In this document: in pieces, positions 8,725-18,082 of the stretch | How positions within the stretch are numbered: position 1 is the stretch's first letter | Layout of the letters: every line of letters begins with the position of its first letter | Source of the DNA: Paucibacter sp. KBW04 | GTDB taxonomy: Bacteria; Pseudomonadota; Gammaproteobacteria; Burkholderiales; Burkholderiaceae_C | NCBI RefSeq assembly: GCF_003852425.1 | Contig: NZ_QAJN01000004.1 | Span: 124,001-188,000 of the forward strand | DNA: 64,000 nucleotides | Direction: 5' to 3' | Program-made: the position numbers and the translations under genes | The notes under the pieces: model-generated | What the model was told of the DNA's origin: nothing | Databases searched by the model: none | The model's input: the letters and a program-made list of their open reading frames with translations, nothing else

Positions 8725-11556
8725 TTAGTGGAACTTGTAGTTAAAGCCCAGCAGGTACTGGCGCCCGTACTTGTTGTATTCCAAGGGTGCCGTCACGCCG
8801 CCAAAGCCTGCGCCGTCCTGCACGCTGCGGTCGGGCGCATCGGTCAAGTTGACGACTTGCAGCAGCAGTTGCAAGCCCTTGGCAGGCCCGCTCTGGAACT
8901 CGTAGCTGGTTTGCACATCCACCGTGTTCTGCGCCAGCGTCCGGGTCAGGGAAGTGGCACCGAACAGGCTGGCGTACTCGCCGCGGAAGTCCGAGCGATA
9001 GCGGTCGCTGACGCGCAGGGCAAAGCCATTCTTCTCGTAGAAGACCTGCAGGCCGGCGACGGTGCTGGACAAGCCCGGCAGCGTCTCCCAGCTGGCCGTG
9101 CCATCCAGGCCCTTGACCTTGATGGAGCTGCTGGTGAAGGAGGCCGTGGCCACCAGGCCGAAGCCGTCCAGGCTCTTGGACAGCAGGCTGCCGTCCAGCG
9201 AGGCGCTCAGTTCCAGGCCACGCATATTGCCGCCCTCGCCATTGGCCTGGGTGTTGTAGGTGCCGATGGGCGAGGCCGCCGCGGTGCCTGAGGCGTTGAT
9301 ATAGCCGGTGAAGTCGAAGGGAATGCTTTGCTTGTAGATATAGCTATCCAGATACTTGTAGAACAACGCGGCCGCCACATAGCTGCTCTTGCCGAAGTAC
9401 TGCTCCAGCGAAAGATCGGCCGACCAGGCGCGCCAGGGATTGAGCTTGGGATTGCCGCCCTCGCCCGACCAGACCGGCGCGCCGGTGGTCGCGACCGAGG
9501 CCGAAGACGAGGCATTCATATCGTCGATGCGGGGCCTTGCCAAGGTCTTCGCCAAACCCAGACGCAGCTTGCGGTTGCTGCCGATATCGCCCACCAGATT
9601 CAGGCTGGGCAGCACATCGGTGTAGCTGGTGCCGGGGTCAATCTGGCCGATCACCTTGCCACTGCTGTCAAAGGCATTGGCGTTTGAGTCCTGCCGGGTG
9701 TGAATCACCTGCAAGCCCAGATTGCCGTGGATGGGCACATTGCCCCATTGGCTCTCGATATCGGCCTTGGCATAGGCCGTGGTGATGTGTTCGTGCACAC
9801 CAAAAGTCTTGGCCAGATCACCGGTGGGGCCACCGCTCAGATTTGGCGTCATGGTGTAGTACTTGGACGCCACGGCATTCACGTCATAAGCCAGGCCGCC
9901 GGGCAGGCCCACAAAGCCCAGGGAGCTGCTGGGCAAAACGTCGGCGGCACTCAGCAACTGGGTCTTGCTGCCATTCTTGAGCGTGGCGAACTCCACCGCG
10001 TACTCGCGGGTTTTGTCGCGCTGGTTGAAATTGATGCCGACATCGATCTGGCTGAAGAAACCCTCCAGATCGCGCTTGGCATGCAGGCGGATGTTCTTCA
10101 TCTCGTCAAACTGGGTGTTGCGCGCCAAGCGGCCCGCATGGCCCCAGTTGGCCGGATCGCTCAGCGCCACCAAGGAGGGGTCGGCCAAATTGGTTGTCGT
10201 CCCAAAGGTCGGGAAGCCCGGCGTGGTGGGCAGATTGAAGCTGATGGTGGGTGAACTGGCCGTGCCGGCATAGGTCTCGAACAGGTTCTCGATCCGCTTG
10301 GCGCTGGAGTAGCTGAGGTCGGCAATCGCCGTCCACTTGCCCAGCACTGCCTCGGTGTTCCAGCCCAGGGCGCGCAAGGTGTCGTCGCGGGTGTTGTAGT
10401 CATTGCGCACCACCAGATTCGGCGCGAACGTGGTGCTTCCCGAGGTGACCAGAGTCTGGTCGCCCACCGGCGTGGTCTTGATATTGCTGAACACGCTGCC
10501 GGGCACACCCCAGCCATCGCCGATGCTGCCCATCAGGCCGCGCATGACCTCGGTCTGCTTGAACTTGGAGTAGTAGAGATCGACCGTGCTGTGCAGGTTC
10601 TTGTTCGGCTTGAACTCGAACACGCCCATCAGGCCGTCGCGTTTGTCGGCACGCGAAACCGTGGTGGCCTCGAAGCCGCTCAAATAAGTGGCCGCACCGG
10701 GCGTGCTGCCGGTGACGGGGTTGCAGCCCCACTCCGGGTGAGCCACGCAGTTGGCGTCGGTTTGAAAGCCCCAGGCCTTGTAATGCAGCTCCTGGCCGGG
10801 CGCGTCCAGATGAGCAAAGCCCAGGGCCACGCCGATGGTGCGGTCGGCAAACTGGTCGATGTAGGCCGCACTGACGCGGCTGCCATTGGCCGAGCTGCCG
10901 CCATAGCCATGGTTCAGATCGCCATTGGAATTGCGCTCGCCACGCAGGTTCAGCGACACGGTGCGGCCGCCCTCGGCAAGCGGACGGATGGTGTGCAGAT
11001 CCACCGTGCCCGAGATGCCTTGGCCGACCAGGGTGCCGTCCGGTGTTTTGTAGACCACCGCGCCGGACATCAGCTCGGCCGGGTACTGATCGAACTCCAC
11101 CCCTCGATTGGTGCCGGTGGAGGTTTGCTCGCGGCCGTTGAGCAAGGTGCCGGCAAAGTCGGGCGACATGCCGCGAATGGCGATCACCTGCGCACGTCCA
11201 TCGACCCGCTGCGCAGCCAGACCGGGCAGGCGGGACAAGGACTCGGCGATGCTGATATCGGGCAGCTTGCCGATGTCTTCGGCGCTGAGCGCCTCGGTGA
11301 TGGAATCGGAGTTGCGTTTGAGCGCGATGGCGCTCTCGATGGCGCCACGGATGCCGGTCACCACCACGGTGTCCAACTGGCTCACGTTCTTGCTATTGCT
11401 GGCGGCTGGCGCGGGGGTGGGCTTCTCGGTTTGGGCTTGTGCCTGGCTCAAAGACCCGGCCAGCAAGGCGGCACACACCGCCGCCACGGGCCTAAGGTCG
11501 AATCGGGGGCGGCTGCCGGACCGGGACGCAGGGGGGAGCTTCTTGAATGGGTACAT
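8725..11556 (-). CDS. TonB-dependent outer-membrane receptor (carbohydrate type)
   Basis: Outer-membrane beta-barrel of 943 residues that takes up a ligand with energy from TonB-ExbBD. I start at MYPFKKLPPAS because GGAG lies 8 bases upstream; the longer frame adds 13 residues without a better site. A signal peptide is followed by the TonB box-like DTVVVTG and a plug domain (SITEALSAEDIGKLPDISI, then IRGMSPDFAGTLLNGREQ). The remainder is barrel strands and the last strand ends in RQYLLGFNYKFH. The plug wording ('SAEDIGKLPD', 'LNGREQ') is that of the large sugar-associated TonB receptors of Xanthomonas, Caulobacter and relatives. Together with the ABC importer and three glycosidases it implies oligosaccharide uptake across the outer membrane. 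It is the first gene of the leftward set. Confidence 0.94.
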   Translation of the reverse strand: MYPFKKLPPASRSGSRPRFDLRPVAAVCAALLAGSLSQAQAQTEKPTPAPAASNSKNVSQLDTVVVTGIRGAIESAIALKRNSDSITEALSAEDIGKLPDISIAESLSRLPGLAAQRVDGRAQVIAIRGMSPDFAGTLLNGREQTSTGTNRGVEFDQYPAELMSGAVVYKTPDGTLVGQGISGTVDLHTIRPLAEGGRTVSLNLRGERNSNGDLNHGYGGSSANGSRVSAAYIDQFADRTIGVALGFAHLDAPGQELHYKAWGFQTDANCVAHPEWGCNPVTGSTPGAATYLSGFEATTVSRADKRDGLMGVFEFKPNKNLHSTVDLYYSKFKQTEVMRGLMGSIGDGWGVPGSVFSNIKTTPVGDQTLVTSGSTTFAPNLVVRNDYNTRDDTLRALGWNTEAVLGKWTAIADLSYSSAKRIENLFETYAGTASSPTISFNLPTTPGFPTFGTTTNLADPSLVALSDPANWGHAGRLARNTQFDEMKNIRLHAKRDLEGFFSQIDVGINFNQRDKTREYAVEFATLKNGSKTQLLSAADVLPSSSLGFVGLPGGLAYDVNAVASKYYTMTPNLSGGPTGDLAKTFGVHEHITTAYAKADIESQWGNVPIHGNLGLQVIHTRQDSNANAFDSSGKVIGQIDPGTSYTDVLPSLNLVGDIGSNRKLRLGLAKTLARPRIDDMNASSSASVATTGAPVWSGEGGNPKLNPWRAWSADLSLEQYFGKSSYVAAALFYKYLDSYIYKQSIPFDFTGYINASGTAAASPIGTYNTQANGEGGNMRGLELSASLDGSLLSKSLDGFGLVATASFTSSSIKVKGLDGTASWETLPGLSSTVAGLQVFYEKNGFALRVSDRYRSDFRGEYASLFGATSLTRTLAQNTVDVQTSYEFQSGPAKGLQLLLQVVNLTDAPDRSVQDGAGFGGVTAPLEYNKYGRQYLLGFNYKFH

Positions 11557-11882
11557 CAGCTTGTCTCCGTTGGCCTTGTTGTTGAGTGAGGGCATTGGAA
11601 TCCGATGCTCGACCAGCAGCCGGCCACGCCGCTGGCCAAGTCAACACGGCCTCATGCGCTCTCAATCCGGTCGACGTTTGCAGGAGCTTGGCTCCCCCCT
11701 GTGCTTGCCGGACTTGCTGAGAACCCTGATTCCCCGTCAAAGTGGAATCGTTTCCAATTCGGAATGAAATTTACTGCTTGGCTTCTTGGCTTGTCAACCA
11801 CGTTTGCCTTAGGACCCGCCGCAAGCCCCTAGAAATGGCGGCCGCGAGGCCGCGACGCCCTCCACAAGAAAGACCTCGCCCC
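11557..11882. promoter_or_regulatory. Divergent control region between TonB receptor and GH3 genes
   Basis: 326 bases with no credible gene. It must hold the promoters for both the leftward receptor operon and the rightward GH3-lacI pair. The clearest element is a LacI-type palindrome (listed separately). A short GGAGC-TTG-GCTCC hairpin at 11683-11695 lies in the presumed receptor leader. I could not assign convincing -35/-10 boxes to either direction; TTGACG right after the palindrome on the minus strand is a possible -35. Confidence 0.6.
11743..11756. promoter_or_regulatory. Candidate LacI-family operator
   Basis: TGGAATCGTTTCCA is a 14-bp palindrome with one mismatched pair and a central CG, the hallmark of LacI/GalR-family operators. 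It lies between the divergent receptor and GH3 genes, and a LacI-family gene is two genes away at 13948. The simplest reading is that this regulator represses (or activates) both directions from this single site. I found no second good copy in front of the GH1, binding-protein or GH30 genes. Confidence 0.7.
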
Positions 11883-13895
11883 ATGCCGAACACAGCTCTG
11901 AACGCCCTGTTCCTCACCCCCCTGATCTGGGGCCTGATCGGCGTTGCGCACGCAACACAAAGCGATGCCGAGCCCCCGCTGCCAAGCGTCGAGCAGCGCC
12001 AGCAATTGATGGCGATCAAGGCGCAGGCCTGGCCCCGACCCGAGCAGGCACGCACGCCCGACCCGGCGCTGGAAGCGCGCATCGCCACCCTGCTCCAATC
12101 CATGACCCTGGCGCAGAAAGTCGGGCAGATGACGCAGCCGGAGATTCAGTCCATCTCCGCGGATGAGATCCGCCGCTACGCGATTGGCTCGGTGCTGAAC
12201 GGCGGCGGCTCCTGGCCCGACAAGAACAAGGCCGCCCGCGCCGCCGACTGGCTCGCGCTGGCCCAGCGCTACCGTCAGGCCTCGCTGCAGACCGGCCTGG
12301 CCCAGCCCATCCCCTTGATCTGGGGTACCGACGCCATCCACGGCCACAGCAATGTGATGGGTGCCACCCTCTTTCCACACAATATCGGCCTAGGCGCCGC
12401 CCACGACCCCGATCTGGTGCGCGAGATCGCCCAAGCCACGGCCAAGGCCGTGCGCGCCACCGGCATCGACTGGGTGTTTGCGCCCACCGTGGCCGTGGCG
12501 CAAAACCTGCGCTGGGGCCGCAGCTACGAGAGCTTTTCCTCCGACCCCGCCTGGGTGCGCGCCTATGCCAAGGCCTATGTCGAGGGCTTGCAAGCCTGGA
12601 CCCCGCGCGGCACCCGAACGCTGGCCACGGCCAAGCATTTCATCGGCGACGGCGGCACAGAAAACGGGGTCGATCAAGGCCTGACTCAGACCGAGGCTTC
12701 CAAGCTGATCGCCCTGCACAGCCAGGGCTATTACGGCGCGCTGGAAGCCGGCGTGCAAACCGTGATGGCCTCTTTCAACAGCTGGACCGACCCGCTCAGC
12801 GGCATCCGCTACGGCAAGATGCATGGCAGCCAGGCCTTGCTCAGCGGCTTGCTGAAGGAGCGCCTGGGCTTTGACGGCCTGGTGGTGTCGGACTGGAACG
12901 GCATCGGCCAAGTGCCGGGCTGCAGCGACGCCGACTGCCCGCAAGCCATCAACGCCGGGGTAGACCTGGTGATGGTGCCCACGCTCTGGCGCGAATTCAT
13001 CGCCAACACCGTCGCGGCGGTGGAGGACGGGCGCATCCCCATGGCCCGCATCGACGATGCGGTCAGCCGCATCCTGCGCGTCAAGCTGCGCGCCGGTCTG
13101 TTCGCGCATGCGCCGGGCGATGCCGCCGAGGCCGGCAGCCAGCAGGCCTTGCTGGCCCGCGATCTCGCCCGGCGCGCGGTGCGAGCCTCCGCCGTGCTGC
13201 TGAAGAACAATGGCAAGCTGCTGCCGCTGCGCCCGGGCAGCCGCGTGCTGGTGGTAGGCAAGAGCGCCAACAGCCTGGCCAATCAAAGCGGCGGCTGGTC
13301 GCTGAGCTGGCAGGGCGACCTGACAAGCAACGCCGACTTCCCCCACGCCGACACCGTGCTGGCCGCCCTGCGCAAGGCCCTGGGAGCCCGGGCCGTGGTC
13401 TTCGACGAAGCCGGGACGCAGCAAGACCCACGGCGCTTTGACGCCGTCATCGCCGTGCTGGGCGAAACGCCGTATGCCGAGGGCAAGGGCGACATCCCGC
13501 CCGGCGACACCCTGCGCCACAGCAGCCGCCACCCGGAAGACCTGGCCGCCTTGCGCGCCGTCAGTGGTCGGGGCCGCCCGGTACTGAGCCTGCTGATCTC
13601 GGGCCGGCCGCTATTCGTCAATGATCTGCTCAATCTCTCCGACGCCTTCGTCGCTGCCTGGCTGCCGGGCACCGAAGCGCGCGGGCTGACGGATCTGCTG
13701 GTCCAAGCCCGCCGGGCCAAGCCGGCCCAGGACTTCAGCGCCCGCCTTTCCTTTGAATGGCCGCTAGAGCCCTGCGGCAAAGGCCAGGCCTGGCCGCGTG
13801 GTCATGGCCTGCAACTGGCGGCCCAAAGAGGGCAAGACCTGACCCTGGCGCAACTGCCCGAATGGCCAGAGATCCAGCACTGCCCGCTCGAATAG
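11883..13895 (+). CDS. GH3 family beta-glucosidase / exo-glucan hydrolase
   Basis: Secreted GH3 enzyme of 670 residues, removing glucose from the non-reducing end of beta-glucans or glucosides. The ATG at 11883 opens a signal peptide (MPNTALNALFLTPLIWG, cleavage near AHA). The N-terminal TIM barrel shows KVGQMTQPE, PLIWGTDAIHGHSNV, the KHF segment (ATAKHFIGDGGTENG) and the nucleophile Asp in LVVSDWNGIG. The second domain starts near KNNGKLLPLRPG and contains the candidate acid/base loop ETPYAEGKGD. It resembles ExoP/CelD-type glucohydrolases but is shorter than the usual roughly 800 or more residues, lacking the extra C-terminal beta domain. It faces away from the receptor operon and precedes lacI by 52 bases. 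Confidence 0.93.
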   Translation: MPNTALNALFLTPLIWGLIGVAHATQSDAEPPLPSVEQRQQLMAIKAQAWPRPEQARTPDPALEARIATLLQSMTLAQKVGQMTQPEIQSISADEIRRYAIGSVLNGGGSWPDKNKAARAADWLALAQRYRQASLQTGLAQPIPLIWGTDAIHGHSNVMGATLFPHNIGLGAAHDPDLVREIAQATAKAVRATGIDWVFAPTVAVAQNLRWGRSYESFSSDPAWVRAYAKAYVEGLQAWTPRGTRTLATAKHFIGDGGTENGVDQGLTQTEASKLIALHSQGYYGALEAGVQTVMASFNSWTDPLSGIRYGKMHGSQALLSGLLKERLGFDGLVVSDWNGIGQVPGCSDADCPQAINAGVDLVMVPTLWREFIANTVAAVEDGRIPMARIDDAVSRILRVKLRAGLFAHAPGDAAEAGSQQALLARDLARRAVRASAVLLKNNGKLLPLRPGSRVLVVGKSANSLANQSGGWSLSWQGDLTSNADFPHADTVLAALRKALGARAVVFDEAGTQQDPRRFDAVIAVLGETPYAEGKGDIPPGDTLRHSSRHPEDLAALRAVSGRGRPVLSLLISGRPLFVNDLLNLSDAFVAAWLPGTEARGLTDLLVQARRAKPAQDFSARLSFEWPLEPCGKGQAWPRGHGLQLAAQRGQDLTLAQLPEWPEIQHCPLE

Positions 13896-13947
13896 ATCCG
13901 CAGCGCTGCAATAATCCAGCCCATCTCTTGGAGCAGCGCTGAAATTC

Positions 13948-14979
13948 ATGGCAACCATCAAAGATGTTGCACGTCTCGCGGGTGTGGGTGTGGGCACGGC
14001 CTCCCGCGTCATCAGCGGCAAGGGCTCGGTGGCGCCGGCCACCGCCCAGCGGGTGCGCGAGGTGATCGCGGAGCTGAACTTCCGCCCCTCGCATGCCGCG
14101 CGCTCCCTGCTCTCGGGCTCGTCCCAGATGATTGGGGTCTACATCCCAGCGCTCAAAGGCACGTACTACACGCCCATCCTGCAGGTCATTGACACCGAGT
14201 TGCGCAACAAGGGCCGGCATATGGTGGTGGCCTTTGGCCAGGGCGAAGGCGATGAGCGCAGCCAGGCCATGGAAGGTCTGCAGTTCCTGATCGAGCGCGA
14301 CTGCGACGGCCTGGTGGTGATGAGCAATGCGCTGGAAGAGGAAGACGTCAAGACCTTGCGCAACACCCAGCGCAATATCGTCGTGCTCAACCGCGTGTTC
14401 AAGCGTGGCAAGGAGCAATGCTTTAGCGCCGACCATGTGCAAGGCGGGGTGGTGGCAGCACAGGCCTTGCTGGCCCACAAGCACAAGCGCATCGCCGTCA
14501 TTTCCGGCCCGGCCAACTCACCCGATAACGCTGCGCGTATCCGCGGCTTCATGGAGGAGCTGGCCCGCAACGGCATTCCCCAGCATGAGGTTTTCACCGT
14601 GGCCAGCGATTTCTCGCCCGAGGGCGGCTGGGCCGCGGCCCAGACCTTGTTGGCCAGCCAGAAGAAGTTCAGCGCCATCTTTTGCGCCAATGACGAGACC
14701 GCCATGGGCGTGCTCTCGCACTTTCAGCAAGAAGGCATCTCGGTGCCGGGCGAGATTTCGGTGCTGGGCTACGACGACACCCAAAGCGCCGAGTACACCG
14801 CGCCGCGTTTGAGCTCGGTCCACATCCCCATGCGCGAGGTCACGCTCAACGGCCTGAACTGGCTGATGAATCGCTGCTACGACTCCGATCTGCCGGTCAG
14901 CCGGGACTTCCCCATCCGCATGACTTGGCGCGCCTCGGTAGGCCCGGCGCCCCGGGCTACCAAACTCGGCCCACGCTAG
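13948..14979 (+). CDS. LacI-family transcriptional regulator
   Basis: DNA-binding repressor of 343 residues with an N-terminal helix-turn-helix (ATIKDVARLAGVGVGTASRV, then the hinge helix FRPSHAARSL) and a periplasmic-binding-protein-like sugar sensor domain (IGVYIPALKGTYYTPILQVI; later VLGYDDTQSAEYTAPRLSSV). It is the probable regulator of the glucan locus through the palindrome at 11743-11756. The inducer would be a sugar released from the substrate. It is co-directional with GH3. Its TAG stop shares the CTAG tetramer with the stop of the convergent diguanylate cyclase gene, so the two coding regions overlap by four bases. Confidence 0.93.
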   Translation: MATIKDVARLAGVGVGTASRVISGKGSVAPATAQRVREVIAELNFRPSHAARSLLSGSSQMIGVYIPALKGTYYTPILQVIDTELRNKGRHMVVAFGQGEGDERSQAMEGLQFLIERDCDGLVVMSNALEEEDVKTLRNTQRNIVVLNRVFKRGKEQCFSADHVQGGVVAAQALLAHKHKRIAVISGPANSPDNAARIRGFMEELARNGIPQHEVFTVASDFSPEGGWAAAQTLLASQKKFSAIFCANDETAMGVLSHFQQEGISVPGEISVLGYDDTQSAEYTAPRLSSVHIPMREVTLNGLNWLMNRCYDSDLPVSRDFPIRMTWRASVGPAPRATKLGPR

Positions 14980-16151
14980 GCCGGCAGGGCAGACAAGGGC
15001 TGGGCGAACACGTATTTGTTCTTGCCCGTGGCCTTGACGGCGTACATGGCCAGGTCGGCCGCCTTCTTCAAGGCCAGCAGCTCGTCCGCATGGTCGGGGT
15101 AAAGCGCGATGCCTATGCTGGCGCTTACCGCAATCTGCTGCTGACCGTAGGCGATGGGCTCGGCCAGGGCCAGCAAGATCTTGTCGGCGATGTCGGCGGC
15201 GCAGGCCTGGCGGTTCAGATCGCTCAGGATGATCAGGAACTCATCGCCACCGATGCGGGCCGCGGTGTCGGTGGAGCGCACGCTGGCTCGCAGACGCAAG
15301 GCCACCTGCTTGAGCACCTGATCGCCAGCGTCATGGCCAAAGTTGTCGTTGATGGCCTTGAAGCCATCCAGGTCAACGAAAAGAAAAGCCACCTTGTGCC
15401 CCGTGCGGCTGGCATGGGCCATGGCCACGCTGCTGCGGTCATTGGCCAGGCGCAGCAGGGGCAGGCCGGTGAGGTTGTCATGCATGGCCAGGTGTGCAAT
15501 CTGATCCCGCTGACGCCGGATCTCGATCTGCTGCCGATGCAAGTCCCCCAGCAAACCGTGCACGGCGCGGGTGAAGGAGCCCACCGCCGTGGCGATGGCG
15601 CCGGAGGTCAGGGCCAGGGTCATCATCAGATTGATCCACACCGCCGGCTGCTGCGACACTTCATTGAGATTGACGCCGATCGCATGTCGGCCGCTGAGCA
15701 CGGCCAGCGCCACCAGGGCGATCAAGGCCACCACCCCGCCAATCATGGCGTAGACCTGGGAGCGCGGGTACAACATGGCCGCGATGAACAAGCCCATCGA
15801 GAAATAGTTGCCCGTCGGCGCCGACTGCCCAAATGAGATCAAGCCACCGGTGCCGGTGAAGAACAGCACAAACAGCAGGACCCGCGACTTGAAGCGCAAG
15901 GACAAATGCTTGCGGCGCACAAAGGTGTAGGTCAGCAGGCTGGTGGCCAGCGCGAGCATCGCAAACGCCAGCGGCAGGCGCAGCGCCTGAGGGCCCATGA
16001 AATTGCGCCAAAAAGAGAGCCCCAGAATGCACAGCGAGAGCAGGACGATGCCACGCATGACATCGTCCACAAAGGCCTCGCGAAACTGCAAAAGCCGGGC
16101 GTCGGGGTCGATCAGGGCTTCAGGGTCGCCGATCTCGGGCGATTCGCTCAT
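14976..16151 (-). CDS. Membrane-bound diguanylate cyclase (GGDEF)
   Basis: Makes the second messenger cyclic di-GMP from two GTP. The 391-residue protein starts at MSESPEIGD, with GGAGG 7 bases upstream. About six hydrophobic segments occupy residues 45-210, a membrane sensor without a recognised ligand domain. A coiled linker (LHRQQIEIRRQRDQIAHLA) leads to the GGDEF domain with the intact active motif RIGGDEF. An RxxD product-inhibition site (RSTD) sits five residues before GGDEF, so feedback control is expected. There is no EAL domain. It is convergent with the LacI gene and has no obvious functional link to the sugar locus. Confidence 0.93.
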   Translation of the reverse strand: MSESPEIGDPEALIDPDARLLQFREAFVDDVMRGIVLLSLCILGLSFWRNFMGPQALRLPLAFAMLALATSLLTYTFVRRKHLSLRFKSRVLLFVLFFTGTGGLISFGQSAPTGNYFSMGLFIAAMLYPRSQVYAMIGGVVALIALVALAVLSGRHAIGVNLNEVSQQPAVWINLMMTLALTSGAIATAVGSFTRAVHGLLGDLHRQQIEIRRQRDQIAHLAMHDNLTGLPLLRLANDRSSVAMAHASRTGHKVAFLFVDLDGFKAINDNFGHDAGDQVLKQVALRLRASVRSTDTAARIGGDEFLIILSDLNRQACAADIADKILLALAEPIAYGQQQIAVSASIGIALYPDHADELLALKKAADLAMYAVKATGKNKYVFAQPLSALPA

Positions 16152-16250
16152 TCCAATTCCTCCGGGCCCCGAGTATCGGCGAAGCGGGGCCCCGCCTAAC
16201 TCATGGCCCGAGCGCAGGCTCTTGCAAGCCCTTACAAGATTTCGCGCCAA

Positions 16251-17672
16251 TCAGCCCTTGATGGAGGCCAGATCCACATCGCGCGTTTCACCCGAGGCCA
16301 GCAGCGCGCCCAGCGTCAGCAGCCCATTGGCCGCCAGATACAGGCCCACGCCCCAGAGGCCATAGGCCTTGTTGAGTTCCAAGGCCACCAGGGTAGGCAC
16401 CGAAGCGCCGACGATGGAGGCCAGGTTGTAGGCCAGCGAGGCGCCGGAATAACGCACCTCGGTGGGGAACAACTCCGGCAGCAAGGCGGCCATGGGGCCA
16501 AAGGTGAAGCCCATCAAGGCCAGGCCGACGATGATGAAAGCCAGCACGGTCAGCGGCGTGGCGGCCTGCAAAAAGCTGGAGATGCTCAGACCGAACACCA
16601 TGATGGCCAGGGTCACGCCTATCAACCAACGTCGGCGCCCAAAACGGTCGGCCAGGATGCCACCGATGCTGGTGCAGATGCCGAACACCACCGCGCCGAT
16701 CAGCAAGATGCCGGTGAAGGTGTTGGCGGGAATGCCCAGACCCGTGGGATGGCCCGCCGCCGACACCGCCACCGGGCTCTTGGAGTAAACCTGCACAAAG
16801 GCCGTCATCAGATAGAACAGCACATAGGTGGTGGTCATGATGAGCACACCGCGCAGCAAGGCACCGCCATGCTTGCGGAAGACCTCGGACACCGGCGCAT
16901 GCAGCTTCTTGCCCTGCTTCTCCACGTCCTGGAAGACCTGGCTCTCGTGCAGATTGAGCCGCACATACAGGCCCACACCCACCAGCACCACCGACAGCAG
17001 GAAGGGGATACGCCAAGCCCATTCCACCAAGGCCTCGGCGCCCAGGAAGTAGCTGACCAGGAAGAACACGCCATTGGCGGCAAACAAGCCGATGGGCGCG
17101 CCCAGCTGCGGGAAGCTGCCGAACAGGCCACGCTTGCCCTTGGGCGCGTTCTCGGTCGCCACCAGGGCGGCACCGCCCCATTCGCCGCCCAGGCCTATGC
17201 CTTGCCCGATGCGGAAGATGCACAGCAGGACGGGAGCCCACAGGCCGATCTGCTCATAAGTGGGCAGCAGACCGATGGCCACGGTGGACACGCCCATGGT
17301 CAGCAAGGACGCGACCAGGGTGCGCTTGCGCCCAATCTTGTCGCCGAAATGGCCGAACAGGGCCGAACCGATGGGCCGAGCCAAAAAGGCCAGGGCCAGG
17401 GTCGAGAGCGAGAGCAGGGTTGCCGCCGAGCTATCGCCCTTGGGAAAGAACTGGGTGCTGAACACCAGCACGGCCGCCGCCGCATAGATGTAGTAATCGT
17501 AAAACTCGATGGCGGTGCCAATCAGAGAGGCAAAAGCAACCTTGCGCGGTGAGTTGCGCGGCGCACCGACGGCTGGGGCCGCGGAAGGGGCAGAAACCGC
17601 AGAAACAGCAGAAACAGCAGAAAGGGCCGCATCGGCAGCCGCGCCGGGCACGGTTGTCGCAGAAGAAGACAT
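16251..17672 (-). CDS. MFS transporter, metabolite:proton symporter (MHS) family
   Basis: Inner-membrane symporter of 473 residues and about 12 membrane segments, related to ShiA/ProP/KgtP-like transporters of organic acids or osmolytes. Diagnostic segments: ASLIGTAIEFYDYYIYA after the N-terminus, FGHFGDKIGRKRTLV (the MFS loop 2-3 signature), and GLGGEWGGAALVATENAP. The ATG at 17672 has AGGA six bases upstream. The N-terminal 45 residues are Ala/Ser/Val-rich with tandem AVS units, encoded by a small 9-base repeat; this stretch is not part of the transporter fold. Substrate is unknown. It is apparently a single-gene unit. Confidence 0.9.
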   Translation of the reverse strand: MSSSATTVPGAAADAALSAVSAVSAVSAPSAAPAVGAPRNSPRKVAFASLIGTAIEFYDYYIYAAAAVLVFSTQFFPKGDSSAATLLSLSTLALAFLARPIGSALFGHFGDKIGRKRTLVASLLTMGVSTVAIGLLPTYEQIGLWAPVLLCIFRIGQGIGLGGEWGGAALVATENAPKGKRGLFGSFPQLGAPIGLFAANGVFFLVSYFLGAEALVEWAWRIPFLLSVVLVGVGLYVRLNLHESQVFQDVEKQGKKLHAPVSEVFRKHGGALLRGVLIMTTTYVLFYLMTAFVQVYSKSPVAVSAAGHPTGLGIPANTFTGILLIGAVVFGICTSIGGILADRFGRRRWLIGVTLAIMVFGLSISSFLQAATPLTVLAFIIVGLALMGFTFGPMAALLPELFPTEVRYSGASLAYNLASIVGASVPTLVALELNKAYGLWGVGLYLAANGLLTLGALLASGETRDVDLASIKG

Positions 17673-18019
17673 GGAATCCTTTCGGAGCGCGGGGCCTGGC
17701 CTGTGTTTGCGCAGGCAGGACAAGACCCCGGCGAGGTGAACGCGAGATGAACGCTTGCAGAGCAAGCAAGAAGCAGGCAATCAAGGCGCGCGCCGATCGG
17801 GCTGGGAGCGCCTCGCTCTTGATCCAAGACAAGTGACGGCCAGATGGGGTGACCCAGGCTGGCCGCTCAAGCGCGCAACGGGGTGATGCTGCGAGCTCGC
17901 GTCGGCCACCATTGTCCGGCATGAAAACAAGCCCGACTCCAACCCCAGTCGGCGCTGATTGGGCCCCAGCCGCCGCAGCCATGCGCTGCCGCCAGCCAGG
18001 GCTTTTGCGGGCGGGGGGT

Positions 18020-18048
18020 CTTGAACTGTCACGACTCACCCCTATAAT
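18020..18048 (+). promoter_or_regulatory. groESL promoter (fits sigma-70 and sigma-32)
   Basis: TTGAAC (18021-18026) and a perfect TATAAT (18043-18048) with a 16-base spacer make a strong sigma-70 promoter. The same bases also give CTTGAA (18020-18025), 13 bases, then CCCC directly before TATAAT, close to the sigma-32 heat-shock pattern CTTGAA/CCCCAT. The two readings overlap almost base for base. Confidence 0.75.
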
Positions 18049-18055
18049 TCGTTTG

Positions 18056-18082
18056 CTAGCACTCAAGCCTCGCGAGTGCTAA
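18056..18082. promoter_or_regulatory. CIRCE element (HrcA operator)
   Basis: CTAGCACTC, nine bases, GAGTGCTAA: matches the CIRCE consensus inverted repeat except for the first base of the left arm. HrcA binding here would repress groESL until heat inactivates it. The element starts 8 bases after the -10 box, covering the transcription start. hrcA itself is not in the window. Confidence 0.93.
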
